Below, piece after piece: positions 55,287 through 64,000 of a DNA stretch of 64,000 bases; position 1 is the stretch's first letter; the number at the start of each line of letters is the position of its first letter. Made by a program: the position numbers and the translations under genes. Below the pieces are notes generated by a model. That model made no database searches. It had not been told where the DNA came from and saw nothing but the letters and a program-made list of their open reading frames with translations. The stretch comes from Reichenbachiella ulvae. Its GTDB lineage: Bacteria; Bacteroidota; Bacteroidia; Cytophagales; Cyclobacteriaceae. Location of the stretch: assembly GCF_025833875.1 (NCBI RefSeq), contig NZ_JAOYOD010000001.1:2666001-2730000 (forward strand), in the 5' to 3' direction.

Positions 55287-55499
55287 ATGAGCCAATTAAT
55301 TCTTGAATCGACGATAACATGTCCTAAGTGTGGGCACCAAAAAACGGAAACCATGCCCACCGATGCTTGTCAGTACTTTTATGAATGTGCCAACTGCCAT
55401 GAGGTGCTCAAACCAAAGCAGGGAGACTGCTGTGTGTACTGCAGCTATGGCTCTGCAAAGTGCCCTCCCATCCAACAGCAAAGCAACTGTTGCGGATAA
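55287..55499 (+). CDS. GDCCVxC-domain small cysteine-rich protein
   Basis: 70 residues with CPKC near the start (about 12-15), CANC (about 34-37), the family motif GDCCVYCSYG (about 46-55) and a terminal CCG. The spacing fits one or two zinc-ribbon-like metal sites. Such small proteins occur beside mercury or other metal-resistance genes in many bacteria, but nothing of that kind is adjacent. A separate DoxX-like gene is convergent 70 bp away. Confidence 0.8.
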   Translation: MSQLILESTITCPKCGHQKTETMPTDACQYFYECANCHEVLKPKQGDCCVYCSYGSAKCPPIQQQSNCCG

Positions 55500-55569
55500 C
55501 CGTACGTCCGTTTTTACTTCAAAGGAAACTCCATCTGGTCTTAGCGTCCGCTAAGACCTAAGCCTACGA

Positions 55570-55941
55570 TCACTTCAAAGGAAAACTAAAAATCCCCTTC
55601 AGCTTAGGAAAACGCAGCAACGCCCCGATCCACACCAGCATCAGGACGATCAAGGCAAACCATAGATGTGAGGTGGGTGAAGCCTCGGTGCGAAAATTAG
55701 AAGCAAGTGCACCGCCGAGATAGCCCGTCATCATAAACAAGCCCAGCACCGTGGTACGTGGGATAAGGTAGAGCAAACCAGCAGCCAGCCCCAACACCCC
55801 GATGGCATTGTAGTCACTCTCTTGATAGCCAATATTGCTCAACAACTCCACCATGATGGGATGCTTGACGAACTTCATCACCGCATCGAACACCATCAGA
55901 ACGGCTACCGCCCATGATATGATCACTCCTGTTATTTTCAT
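55570..55941 (-). CDS. DoxX-like membrane protein
   Basis: 123 residues with four hydrophobic helices (about 4-22, 46-62, 67-83 and 92-109) and the spacing typical of DoxX-like proteins (GVLGLAAGLLYLIPRTTVLGLFMMTGYLGGALASNFR). The function is unknown. It is a different branch from the DoxX-like gene at 51765. It is transcribed alone. Confidence 0.82.
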   Translation of the reverse strand: MKITGVIISWAVAVLMVFDAVMKFVKHPIMVELLSNIGYQESDYNAIGVLGLAAGLLYLIPRTTVLGLFMMTGYLGGALASNFRTEASPTSHLWFALIVLMLVWIGALLRFPKLKGIFSFPLK

Positions 55942-56111
55942 ATTCCTTCAGTTTGTTATTCCTACGACTAAACTGTTTTCCAGTTTCCGCTAAGCGCTCC
56001 AAAAAGTAACTTCATCTAACTATATAAAGATAAGGGGATAATGGATGGTTTCAATACTCTACTGGCGCGAACTTGAGAAAGCGACACTCGATAGAATCAA
56101 CTGAAATCAAA

Positions 56112-56137
56112 AAAGCCCCGGGATACCCCGAGGCTTT
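56112..56137 (-). terminator. Terminator of the second surface operon
   Basis: Stem AAAGCC/GGCTTT extended by an imperfect CCGGG/CCCCG inner part. The minus strand continues with TTTTTT, so it serves the gene ending at 56160. Confidence 0.8.
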
Positions 56138-56159
56138 GTCATTTCTTGTCTGGTGAGGA

Positions 56160-57248
56160 TTACTTCACCAAAAGGAATTTGAAGGTCATTGGAGTCTCCA
56201 ATGTCACGTCAGTTCCTTTAGGGTTGAACAGGATCACCTGTACGTTGGCATCTCCGCTACCATCGATACTCTGTAGGTAAGCAGACAGGATCACTCCTTT
56301 CAGGTCCTTGTCAGCAGATACCAGAAAGATATCTCCCATCACGAAAGGCTTGTCTGGCGATGGAGTTACTTTCAGGCTGTTAGGCGAGTACCATGCCTCA
56401 CCTGCAGAGATCGTACCGTTGCTACCTACCGGGATGGTAAAGCTACCATCAGAATCCACTCCTACCGGAGGAGAAGAGATTTCGATACCTCCTGGTGTAT
56501 TGGTGATATCCACACCAGTACCAGCCGTCAGAGTAGTCAACTGAAAGTTGCCGTTGGTACCGTCACCTACCAGCACCTGACCATCTGTAACTGTCGACGC
56601 ATCTAGTCCAGTACCGCCATTTGCTACGCCCAATTGATTAGTTACTTTGGTAGTCAGATCGATGGTATTGTCAGCGATATCCACATTGTCGATGGTAGCG
56701 TCCAGGATCTCGTCGCTAGTTACAGCACCTGTGCTGATGTCCTCCGCCAGGATTTCCTCATTTAGAATCTTCTCAGTAGTGATCGCATCGTCGGCGATAT
56801 CATCTGTGTAGAAAGAGTAAGGTACAGACTGAAACTTCTCAATGCTCACTGTTCTGAAAGCCTCTCCCACCAAAGCAATCTCTACTTTGAGGAACTGATC
56901 TGCATCGATCCATGGAATATCCAACAGTCGTGTGTAAGTGCTCTCGCCTGTAGTCGTCCCCTGTCCGATCACCAATGAGAACAGACCATCTGCATCTGTG
57001 ATGGTATTGGCAGTTTCCTGATATTCGATCACTGCGTCATCAGCAGCTCCTTTTTGGATGGTAAAACGCACTTCGATTTCTTCTTCGAATAGCGGTTTTG
57101 CTTCTATGTCTTTGCCGACGATCTCTTGTGCATTAGCTGCGAGTGCTACTGCCTGATAGTTGATTCCGTCGAGGTTTCCGATTCTTTGTGCCAACAGGTT
57201 GTGAGCAAAAAAAGAAAGAAGGATGAGTGTATATATCTTTAATTTCAT
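56160..57248 (-). CDS. Secreted fibre-like protein, smaller relative of the giant fibre protein
   Basis: 362 residues with a signal peptide (about 1-20, ending LLAQ). The mature protein opens IGNLDGINYQAVALAANAQEIVGKD, a pattern common to Bacteroidetes tail-fibre-like surface proteins. It then has short acidic repeats (DDAITTEKILNEEILAEDISTGAVTSDEILDATIDNVDIADNTI) and a LGVANGGTGLDASTVTDGQVLVGDGTNG segment. There is no sorting domain. It is the last of three genes with the type A CTD protein and the barrel, paralleling the giant-fibre operon. Its function is not known. Confidence 0.75.
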   Translation of the reverse strand: MKLKIYTLILLSFFAHNLLAQRIGNLDGINYQAVALAANAQEIVGKDIEAKPLFEEEIEVRFTIQKGAADDAVIEYQETANTITDADGLFSLVIGQGTTTGESTYTRLLDIPWIDADQFLKVEIALVGEAFRTVSIEKFQSVPYSFYTDDIADDAITTEKILNEEILAEDISTGAVTSDEILDATIDNVDIADNTIDLTTKVTNQLGVANGGTGLDASTVTDGQVLVGDGTNGNFQLTTLTAGTGVDITNTPGGIEISSPPVGVDSDGSFTIPVGSNGTISAGEAWYSPNSLKVTPSPDKPFVMGDIFLVSADKDLKGVILSAYLQSIDGSGDANVQVILFNPKGTDVTLETPMTFKFLLVK

Positions 57249-57267
57249 CTTTGTATCTGTTTAAGGA

Positions 57268-57921
57268 TTATTGAATGGTAAAGGCTAGTCCGAGTGTGAA
57301 AGCATATCCTACATTGTAGGAGTTTTGCCCGTTGTCTTCTGACTCCAGGTTTTTCAATCCCTGAATCATGCTGAACTCACCGTAAAGCGTCACGAAATCT
57401 GAAGCGACAAACTGCACCCCAGGGGTCAACTGCAATCCAAAATCCCATGCATTGATCTCACCAGATTTTTTGATGTCAAAATCCTCATTGTCCAGTCTTT
57501 GGTTGGCCTTTAGCATGTAAGCGGCATAAGGCGAAAGTGTGGCATACACGCCCAACTTGTCCATAGTAATAAATTCGTATCCCGCTCCTACTTGCAGGGT
57601 CATGTACTGAAAATCCCAACGGTAGTTGGTCTCATCGATGATGGTCGTCGCACCGGCTCTTCTCATCCCCAGACTCCCTCTAAAGATCCAGCCCATGTCC
57701 GTCGTGCGTCTGTAACCGAGGCTGTAAGCACCCGAGTTGATCGCATTGTAGTCCGAGCTACCGAACATGTCAAAGTTTTTGGATGAGTTGCTATCCTGAT
57801 AGCTAAAAGTAGAAACCACCTGTGATGCATCGATGGTTACACTCTGCTGCGCCATCAGCGGGCTGTTCGCCAACAGGCCCATTGCGCAGATGATTAATGT
57901 TTTTATGTATAGATGTTTCAT
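57268..57921 (-). CDS. Outer-membrane beta-barrel protein
   Basis: 217 residues with a signal peptide (about 1-24, ending LMAQ). About eight amphipathic strands follow (TTDMGWIFRGSLGMRRAG, YMTLQVGAGYEFI, GLQLTPGVQFVASDFVTLYGEFSMIQGL), ending with YAFTLGLAFTIQ, whose terminal aromatic and hydrophobic residues fit an outer-membrane barrel signal. It resembles small OmpA/OmpW-like barrels. It sits 6 bp after the CTD protein and 19 bp before the fibre-like protein. Confidence 0.75.
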   Translation of the reverse strand: MKHLYIKTLIICAMGLLANSPLMAQQSVTIDASQVVSTFSYQDSNSSKNFDMFGSSDYNAINSGAYSLGYRRTTDMGWIFRGSLGMRRAGATTIIDETNYRWDFQYMTLQVGAGYEFITMDKLGVYATLSPYAAYMLKANQRLDNEDFDIKKSGEINAWDFGLQLTPGVQFVASDFVTLYGEFSMIQGLKNLESEDNGQNSYNVGYAFTLGLAFTIQ

Positions 57922-57927
57922 GTCTGT

Positions 57928-58437
57928 TTATTTGGTAATGATCAATTTAGAAGTGTGTTTTTGATTACTTGAGTTGCGAACGATGAGGAAATACACCCCT
58001 TGTCGCCATTCGCTACAGCTGATCTCTGCCCCTTTGAAGCCGTCGAAAGCCTCCTGATAGATCAAGTGTCCATTGATATCCAACACACGGACATCTGCAT
58101 AGTCCAATCCTCTGTCGCTGGCCAGTGTGATCTGACTGCTAGCAGGGTTAGGATAAAGAGAGACATTGAACTCAAAGTCGGATGAGATGGCCTTGTAGGT
58201 CACATTGAAAGTATTGGGCTGCTCAAAGCCCGGCCTCACATGCAAACCATCGACTGTCGAAGTTTGGGTCTGATAGGGTTGGCCTACTGTCTGCCTGACG
58301 ATTAAGTCCCCAGTCTGCGTACTCGCACTGGCCGAACTGATCGTCTGGCGCTTGATGCTCTGGGCCTGAAGCCCCGAACTCACCAGCAACAGGAACAACA
58401 CCACTACCCCACCGAGTATCGGTTTTGTTTTTACCAT
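57928..58437 (-). CDS. Small T9SS type A CTD protein
   Basis: 169 residues with a signal peptide (about 1-25, ending LQAQ). A short passenger of about 60 residues is followed by a type A sorting domain (about 90-169) with NVSLYPNPASSQITL, DVRVLDINGHLIYQEAF and the closing KLIITK. It is exported by the T9SS and retained at the surface. It is the first gene of the second three-gene surface operon. The passenger is too short for an enzyme and may only be an adaptor. Confidence 0.85.
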   Translation of the reverse strand: MVKTKPILGGVVVLFLLLVSSGLQAQSIKRQTISSASASTQTGDLIVRQTVGQPYQTQTSTVDGLHVRPGFEQPNTFNVTYKAISSDFEFNVSLYPNPASSQITLASDRGLDYADVRVLDINGHLIYQEAFDGFKGAEISCSEWRQGVYFLIVRNSSNQKHTSKLIITK

Positions 58438-58736
58438 AGTCTGTTTGATTTAATAGATTAAAGTCCATTCACCTGAATGGTCAATCATGGACAAAAGAAA
58501 GAAAAGATATAAGGATTACCAGCTAATCAAAGAGCTATGATCGCCGAGACACTAAAAATGGGTAATTCCCTCTAAGTGCTTTTCCTAGTGCTGTTAACTA
58601 TAGTACTTAGATTCTACTGAATTTTAGGGATGAGTGATTCCATTCACCCTTCCCTAAAAATCAAACTCAACTCAGACATGAGTGAGTAAACCAACCTGTG
58701 TAATTCAAGAATTTATTTCAAAACTCACCCCCGCAT

Positions 58737-59873
58737 TTATCGAGCCTCATGGGGATAGACTGGCTCTCTATTTTGAAATTTCAGGATCTCACTTTTTTGT
58801 ATGACTCCCTGATCCAAATTGATGGCCTCCTGGAGTGTTGCATTAGTCTTCCATGCCTCTTTGCCTTCGAGCAAGGTCGGCAAGTGCACCACCAAAGCGG
58901 CTGATATAGACCTACTTGCACTTTCCCATAAGTAGCTAGGTGTATGATCCACCGCGTAGTAGTCTACCTGTTCCACCGAAAACATGGGCGCTTTAAATGT
59001 CGTAGGCTTGGCAAAGTAAAAGCCCATTCCTTCGTCACAGCTCACATCTATGATGATGGCGCCTTTCTTCAAACATGACCTTTCGTCGTAGGTCACAAAA
59101 TCGATGGGATCATTGGTGTCCTGATAGGTTCCATTGATAATGATCTCAGATTCAGAAATTAAATCAGTCAAGGGCCTTTCAGATCCATCGTGTTCTACTA
59201 CTATCAAGCGTGCCTCGGATGCACTTCCTTTCCTGATACGTACATAGTGCACATCCAATATTTCCTCCCTCACCTCATGATCGGGCCTTTGGATGCAAAT
59301 AGTTATATCTCTAAAACCATGAGCTTTCAGGGCGTAGATAGCACCTCTACTCACTGCACCAAAACTAAAAATGATCACCTTTCGCTGATTGCCATAGTGA
59401 CCATCTATGCCCTTCAGTTGCAGCGCGTGGATCACCGCACAATAGCCCGCCATTTCGTTGTTTTTGTAGAAGGTATGTCTGCCGCGTTCGCCACCAGGCG
59501 ACCAAACAAACATATCCTCAAATGCAATGAGGGTCAACTTCCTGTCGATAGCCGCCTGAGTAATGGCCCGCTGTTGCGCACAGTGAGGGTAGCCCCAAAG
59601 TACCCCATTCACCTTCAGTTGCTCCAGATCTGTGAGGACCGGTTTGGCTATGATCGCCGCTCCTATATCCTCCAGTATTTCGTCTCGGGAAGCGATTCCA
59701 CCAGACAGTCCTTTCATCTCATCATCTCCGACATTGAAAGGTTTTCCATATCCTTTTTCGAATATCAGATGTTTTCTGACCTCCTGAGGAAGCCTAAGCA
59801 AATGGTCGGGATGAATAGGCAATCTTCGTTCGCCTTCCTTTTTGGAAGTTCCAATTACACCAAAAGTGTTCAT
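58737..59873 (-). CDS. N5-(carboxyethyl)ornithine synthase-like enzyme (AlaDH/PNT family)
   Basis: 378 residues from the ATG at 59873; a longer frame adds 31 residues not seen in the family. The N-terminal domain opens MNTFGVIGTSKKEGERRLPIHPDHL, with the Arg and Lys cluster of the AlaDH/PNT family. FEDMFVWSPGGERGRHTFYKNNEMAGYCAV and IIFSFGAVSRGAIYALKAHGF form the nucleotide-binding part, and IDVSCDEGMGFYFAKPTTF is in the second domain. Relatives in Lactococcus condense pyruvate with ornithine using NADPH. Saccharopine or alanine dehydrogenase activity cannot be excluded. It stands alone, divergent from the sulfatase. Confidence 0.82.
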   Translation of the reverse strand: MNTFGVIGTSKKEGERRLPIHPDHLLRLPQEVRKHLIFEKGYGKPFNVGDDEMKGLSGGIASRDEILEDIGAAIIAKPVLTDLEQLKVNGVLWGYPHCAQQRAITQAAIDRKLTLIAFEDMFVWSPGGERGRHTFYKNNEMAGYCAVIHALQLKGIDGHYGNQRKVIIFSFGAVSRGAIYALKAHGFRDITICIQRPDHEVREEILDVHYVRIRKGSASEARLIVVEHDGSERPLTDLISESEIIINGTYQDTNDPIDFVTYDERSCLKKGAIIIDVSCDEGMGFYFAKPTTFKAPMFSVEQVDYYAVDHTPSYLWESASRSISAALVVHLPTLLEGKEAWKTNATLQEAINLDQGVIQKSEILKFQNREPVYPHEAR

Positions 59874-60259
59874 AAAATAGTAGTATAAATTTCGGGCCTG
59901 CTCACCAATAGAATGAGCTATGAATCCCTTTTGATGTAGATAACAGGGGAGAGTTGGTGAGCTCATACATCAATGAGTCACCAAACACTAATTCACCAGA
60001 ATGGTTAATGAATTGATGCGGAGTAGAATGGCTATCTCTCCCCACCAAAGGTAGCACTTAATAACTGCCGCTACTTGATCCCTATGGGTTTTATATATGA
60101 TGGCTGTTTGAGTCTCCCATATTCAATTAGTGTTTGGAAACATATAACCCATTTTATGTTCATAAAAATTAACAAAATAATAAACATAAATTTCATCACA
60201 GGTTGTGATCTATACTTTTGAATCATTTAACTTAGTTATTCAATCAATCCCGTAAAAAA
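59874..60259. promoter_or_regulatory. Divergent promoter region of the synthase and sulfatase genes
   Basis: A 386-bp A+T-rich gap. TACTTTTG at 60213-60220 matches the -7 consensus TAnnTTTG 39 bp before the sulfatase ATG, although no good TTG is seen at -33. I found no repeat, RNA gene or small frame that I can support. Confidence 0.5.
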
Positions 60260-61813
60260 ATGAGAAAAAAGACCAATCTCAGGATGGTGCTACTTTTAGT
60301 AGCCATCCTTCTTCAATTTCATACCCAGGCACAAAAGAAACCCAATATCCTGATCATATTCCCTGACGATGTAGGCTGGAGCAATGTCAGCGCCTATGGC
60401 AATGGCGTGATGGGCTATACCACTCCTAATATCGATCGCATCGCTAAAGAAGGTGTCATGTTTACCGAGCACTATGCCCAACCGTCGTGTACTGCAGGAC
60501 GGGCTGCACTAATCACTGGCCAATACCCCATCCGAAGTGGCATGACTACTGTGGGTAGACCAGGAGGTGAATTAGGGCTGAAAAAAGAATCTCCTACTTT
60601 GGCTGAAGTGCTAAAAGAACAGGGTTATGCCACTGGACAGTTTGGCAAAAACCACCTCGGAGACAGAAACGAGCATTTGCCAACCGTCCATGGATTCGAC
60701 GAGTTCTTCGGCAATCTTTACCACCTCAACACGCAGGAGGAATACCAGCAAGTAGATTACCCACAAGACCCTGAGTATTTCAAAAAATATGGAACACGTG
60801 GCGTACTACATACCTGGGCGACCAAAAAGGATGACCCTACTGTTGATCCAAGATTTGGCCGAGTAGGAAAACAAAAGATAGAAGATACAGGTCAACTGTC
60901 TCGCGAAAGAATGAAAACTGTGGATGAAGAGTTCATTGAAGCTTCTTTGGATTTCATGAAGCGAGCCAAAGATGACGACAAGCCTTTCTTCGTATGGCTC
61001 AACCCGAGTCGTATGCATATGTTTACGCATCTCAAGGAAGAAAACCGTTACCTGGCAGCTCCATACACTACTGAGCATGACTTCTATGGTAGTGGGATGA
61101 TGGAGCACGATCAGCATGTAGGAATGGTCCTGGATGAACTGGAAAAAATGGGCGTGCTGGACAATACCATTGTTATTTACTCTACGGACAATGGACCCGA
61201 ACATAGCGCTCGCACCCATGGTGGCACGACCCCATTCAGGGGCGAAAAGATGACCACTTACGAGGGAGGTGTTCGCGTTCCAATGATGGTCATGTGGAAG
61301 GATCAAATCCCGGAAGGAAGAACGCTGCGTGGTATTCAGGCACATATGGATATATTCACCACACTGGCTGCTGCGGCCGGAGTAGACAATGTCGGAGAAA
61401 AGATGATCAAAGAGCGCAAGCAGTACATCGATGGTGTCAACAACCTGGATTACTGGACTGGTGATACAGAAGTTAGTGCCAGAAACAACTTCATCTACTA
61501 TCATGAGTCGGATATTAGAGCCGTTAGAATTAATCAATGGAAGTTGCATTTTCAAACGAGTGAAAACTACTACGCAACCTATGTCAAGCAGAAATTCCCA
61601 ATCATGTACAACTTGCATTTCGATCCTTACGAAAGCTTTGACAATATCACAGATCGATCTGATATCATACAGCGCAAGCAATTTTTGAACGAGCCGATTC
61701 AAGAACTGCTAGGCGAACACATTCAATCCCTGATCGAATACCCACCTGTCCAAAAGGCGGCTACATTTGATTTTAGTGAATTGATGAAACAACTCATGGC
61801 TGGCCAGCAATAA
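60260..61813 (+). CDS. Secreted sulfatase (formylglycine type)
   Basis: 517 residues with a signal peptide (about 1-25, ending HTQAQ). Metal ligands Asp36 and Asp37 lie in IIFPDDVGW, and the formylglycine motif is Cys77 in SCTAGRAALITGQ (C-x-A-x-R, the alanine variant of C-x-P-x-R). STDNGPEH and GGVRVPMMVMW are later landmarks. It hydrolyses sulfate esters of polysaccharides, glycolipids or steroids in the periplasm or outside; the substrate is not clear. Its activation would need a formylglycine-generating enzyme, which is not in the window. It stands alone with its own promoter and terminator. Confidence 0.93.
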   Translation: MRKKTNLRMVLLLVAILLQFHTQAQKKPNILIIFPDDVGWSNVSAYGNGVMGYTTPNIDRIAKEGVMFTEHYAQPSCTAGRAALITGQYPIRSGMTTVGRPGGELGLKKESPTLAEVLKEQGYATGQFGKNHLGDRNEHLPTVHGFDEFFGNLYHLNTQEEYQQVDYPQDPEYFKKYGTRGVLHTWATKKDDPTVDPRFGRVGKQKIEDTGQLSRERMKTVDEEFIEASLDFMKRAKDDDKPFFVWLNPSRMHMFTHLKEENRYLAAPYTTEHDFYGSGMMEHDQHVGMVLDELEKMGVLDNTIVIYSTDNGPEHSARTHGGTTPFRGEKMTTYEGGVRVPMMVMWKDQIPEGRTLRGIQAHMDIFTTLAAAAGVDNVGEKMIKERKQYIDGVNNLDYWTGDTEVSARNNFIYYHESDIRAVRINQWKLHFQTSENYYATYVKQKFPIMYNLHFDPYESFDNITDRSDIIQRKQFLNEPIQELLGEHIQSLIEYPPVQKAATFDFSELMKQLMAGQQ

Positions 61814-61819
61814 TATTTC

Positions 61820-61850
61820 CCCTCCCTTGTCCCTTTTGGGATGAGGGTGG
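61820..61850 (+). terminator. Terminator of the sulfatase gene
   Basis: Imperfect hairpin CCCTCCCTTGTCCC/GGGATGAGGG around a TTTT loop, followed by ATTTATCTTTC. Confidence 0.6.
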
Positions 61851-62034
61851 ATTTATCTTTCATAGCCATTTCCATTGGCGACTAAGGCGTCAAAGAAGAA
61901 TAGAAAATTGAAGCCAAACCCATTCATTGGTCACCCAGCAGCCAATTCCCTTCAATAATTTAGCATTCCCCAACCCATATAATTAATAGATTATTCAACT
62001 TTGCGCCTCGAAAAAACCGCAACATAGAAAGACC

Positions 62035-62832
62035 ATGATCAACACCCCTGCACAGATTGAGAGCGAAATTGCTGAATTAAGAACTACACTAAGCAACCAT
62101 AAGCTTTATCAAATCCTGGACGATGTAGAGGACATCAAAGTCTTCATGGAAAACCACGTCTTTGCCGTTTGGGATTTCATGTCTTTGCTCAAGGCGCTTC
62201 AGATAAAGTTAACCTGTGTGCAAACCCCATGGATACCCGCCAGCAGCCCGGTGGTGGCTCGTTTCATCAACGAAATCGTACATGGTGAAGAAAGCGACAT
62301 CAACGAACGAGGTGAGCCCAAAAGTCACTACGAAATGTACCTGGATGCCATGCAACAGATGGGAGCCAGCACCTCCGAGATTCAAGCTTTCCTTCAACAC
62401 CTGAGGGAAGGAAAAAGCATTGAAGAAGGGCTGAGTATGATCTCTATTGATCAAGCAACGACCGATTTTGTCCGATACACCTTTGACATCATTGCTACTG
62501 GCCAAGTGCACAAGATAGCCTCTGCATTCACTTTCGGGCGTGAAGATGTGATTCCAGATATGTTCATCGAGATTCTGAAAAGTGCCGATTCAGACAATCA
62601 ACAATACAACAAACTGGCCTATTACCTCGAGAGGCATATCGAATTAGATGGTGATGAGCATGGCCCCCTTTCACTTCAAATGATCTCCGAGCTTTGCGGT
62701 GATGACGAGCAGAAATGGTCTGAAACACTAGCGGTCGCCAGAGAATCCCTGCAAAAAAGAATCGCCCTCTGGGACGGCATCACTGAGGCCATAGAAAAGA
62801 ACAAAGATCAGCAGTCACTGGAATTGGCTTGA
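62035..62832 (+). CDS. DUF3050-family protein (heme oxygenase-like fold)
   Basis: 265 residues, helical throughout. It opens [38 protein letters not shown], with the conserved His and Trp-Asp pairs of DUF3050; other landmarks are [24 protein letters not shown] and [16 protein letters not shown]. The family belongs to the heme-oxygenase-like superfamily, many members of which use a diiron or metal centre with His and Glu ligands like those in HIELDGDEH. The reaction is unknown. It stands alone and is followed 40 bp later by the convergent TMEM175 gene. Confidence 0.85.
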   Translation: MINTPAQIESEIAELRTTLSNHKLYQILDDVEDIKVFMENHVFAVWDFMSLLKALQIKLTCVQTPWIPASSPVVARFINEIVHGEESDINERGEPKSHYEMYLDAMQQMGASTSEIQAFLQHLREGKSIEEGLSMISIDQATTDFVRYTFDIIATGQVHKIASAFTFGREDVIPDMFIEILKSADSDNQQYNKLAYYLERHIELDGDEHGPLSLQMISELCGDDEQKWSETLAVARESLQKRIALWDGITEAIEKNKDQQSLELA

Positions 62833-62872
62833 CGAATGAATTCTACCCCCTTTTCAAATTGTAGTACCCTTA

Positions 62873-63616
62873 TCAATCCGCTTTCAACTCCGCCAGTTTC
62901 TTTCGACCATAGCGACTGGCCAATGGCATGGCGATGGTGTAGAGAATATAAACGAAACCCGAGATCATGAAGGTGTATTTCCCTCCTACTCGAAAAAGGG
63001 CAATGAGTACCGATAGGAAGGGAATGACACCCGACGTAACATTCATGATGATTGAATTTTTGGTCAGGCGAATTTCCAATTCGGAGAGGTCGAGTATTTC
63101 TGCTCTATTCAAAGCTCTCTTGTTGAGCCATACAAAGACAAAGAAAATCGCACTTGCTCCCAGACCATAGATTACCATCAGTGTCGGCGTATCCTGTGGG
63201 GCGATTGTGTCTGTAAAAATATGATTCAACATGGCCTGATCCTGAGTCAATAAGGCTTGATACAAATTGATGAGCAATCTGAACATAAACTTGAGCGGGT
63301 AAGCATAGAAAAGCACCAAAAACATCAGCATGGTATTGATGGCAGTGGTCCCCGCATCACGCAATCCAAACCGGATAAAAAACAAGTAATGCTGGTACCA
63401 AATCCACATGAGAATCGCAATCGTACCAGCGAAGGGAAGTAGATCACGAGTAAACTCCATCAGCTCACTGAAATTACTCGGAGGGTCTGAGGACATCAAG
63501 AGTAGACCGATGGCTATAGCAAAAATGCCATCACTAAGAGATTCTATTCTGGTGTTCTCCAATCCACGGAGTGTGAATCCTACTTTCTCTTCGTGCTTCT
63601 TTATATTCTTTTTCAA
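62873..63616 (-). CDS. TMEM175-family (DUF1211) potassium channel-like protein
   Basis: 247 residues with six membrane helices. The signature RIESLSDGIFAIAIGLLL (about 23-40) matches the first helix of bacterial TMEM175 (RxxxFSDG), with Leu in place of Phe. Bacterial members contain one six-helix repeat and assemble as tetrameric potassium-permeable channels. The cytoplasmic N-terminus is basic. It may help set membrane potential or K+ balance together with other transporters in the cell; no partner is adjacent. Confidence 0.85.
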   Translation of the reverse strand: MKKNIKKHEEKVGFTLRGLENTRIESLSDGIFAIAIGLLLMSSDPPSNFSELMEFTRDLLPFAGTIAILMWIWYQHYLFFIRFGLRDAGTTAINTMLMFLVLFYAYPLKFMFRLLINLYQALLTQDQAMLNHIFTDTIAPQDTPTLMVIYGLGASAIFFVFVWLNKRALNRAEILDLSELEIRLTKNSIIMNVTSGVIPFLSVLIALFRVGGKYTFMISGFVYILYTIAMPLASRYGRKKLAELKAD

Positions 63617-63799
63617 TTAGTTCCTGGCTTAGGTTTTACAATTATAATATTAATCATAATATGAGAAACGCTTCATAATAGATCTGAATGTATCCAGTTG
63701 AATCCCAACTATAACCATTGAAAAGCTACAAAACCCCTATTTTTTCATTACATTAGTATATTAAATCAAACTCAACTTAAACTTTTAATCATTCAAACC

Positions 63800-63964
63800 A
63801 TGACATCATTTACAGGAGGTATATTAATCATATTAGGTTTCATCATTTTGATAAAAGGATATCGGAGCATCAAACGAGTAAAAGAATTTAGCCTCATGAA
63901 TGGTGGCATGAGCTTGTTATATATAGCAACCAGCCTTATTCTTTTAGGCTTCTACATTCAGTAG
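63800..63964 (+). CDS. Small two-helix membrane protein (54 residues)
   Basis: A short frame starting MTSFTGGILIILGFIILIKG and ending LILLGFYIQ. Two hydrophobic helices (about 6-18 and 38-52) flank a basic loop (YRSIKRVKEF), a topology consistent with a real small membrane protein. It is preceded by a 183-bp A+T-rich gap. I recognise no family. The hydrophobic pattern and clean start support it, but no ribosome-binding sequence is obvious. Confidence 0.5.
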   Translation: MTSFTGGILIILGFIILIKGYRSIKRVKEFSLMNGGMSLLYIATSLILLGFYIQ

Positions 63965-64000
63965 TCCGCTCCTCGCATCCAAAAAATAAGATGAACAAGT

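Overview
The window looks like chromosomal DNA of a marine or soil Bacteroidota, most likely order Cytophagales (a Reichenbachiella- or Fulvivirga-like organism; the genus is an inference). Evidence: several type IX secretion (T9SS) C-terminal sorting domains of types A and B, a PorP/SprF-type outer-membrane protein, LytS/LytTR signalling, TAnnTTTG-type -7 promoter boxes, a DUF6090 protein and a dcw cluster in the Bacteroidetes order. No rRNA, tRNA, CRISPR array or prophage was found.

Layout. 1-1805: 3' part of a 7TM hybrid histidine kinase. 1853-9897 (minus): a surface operon of a 1932-residue fibre-like repeat protein, a type B CTD protein and a PorP/SprF protein. 10095-11873: a GroES-like protein, an aldose-1-epimerase-like protein and a YciI-like protein. 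11923-18869 (minus): a 1408-residue LamG/MBG adhesin with a type A CTD, preceded by a LytTR regulator and a TPR histidine kinase. 19329-20491: a small coiled-coil protein and an alpha-carbonic anhydrase. 20488-25963 (minus): a coupled operon of a membrane-anchored propeller-like protein, an NKCC-like cation/chloride transporter and a phosphodiesterase. 25964-28114: an accessory island with a 21-bp degenerate array, a G-rich segment, REP-like repeats, an orphan membrane protein and a RAYT transposase. 28115-29995: a MuiA/DUF4139 protein.

30372-45732 (minus) is the division and wall cluster mraZ-rsmH-ftsL-ftsI-murE-mraY-murD-ftsW-murG-murC-ftsQ-ftsA-ftsZ, nearly all overlapping or abutting, with decamer MraZ-type boxes upstream of mraZ. 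It supplies peptidoglycan precursors (meso-DAP type, from the MurE DNPR motif), the lipid I/II steps and the FtsZ ring with its anchor. murF, ddl and murB are not in it.

45733-63964 is more mosaic: a second 21-bp array bracketed by hairpins, a SanA/YdcF relic, a DUF1059 protein, an orphan Imm11-type protein, three unknown membrane proteins, a TlpA-like lipoprotein, a 496-bp MITE-like element, START and DoxX proteins with an AraC regulator, a DUF6090 gene between two 285-bp direct repeats, a GDCCxC protein, a second surface operon (type A CTD, barrel, fibre-like protein), a carboxyethylornithine synthase-like enzyme, a sulfatase, DUF3050 and TMEM175 proteins, and a 54-residue membrane protein.

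The most unusual features are the non-coding repeats: two arrays of unrelated sequence but identical 21-bp period, a RAYT with its REP-like hairpins, a 20-bp GC-rich insert nested in two different repeats, a MITE with 16-bp inverted ends, and paired TGAATATTCG sites exactly 21 bp apart next to the LytTR regulator gene.
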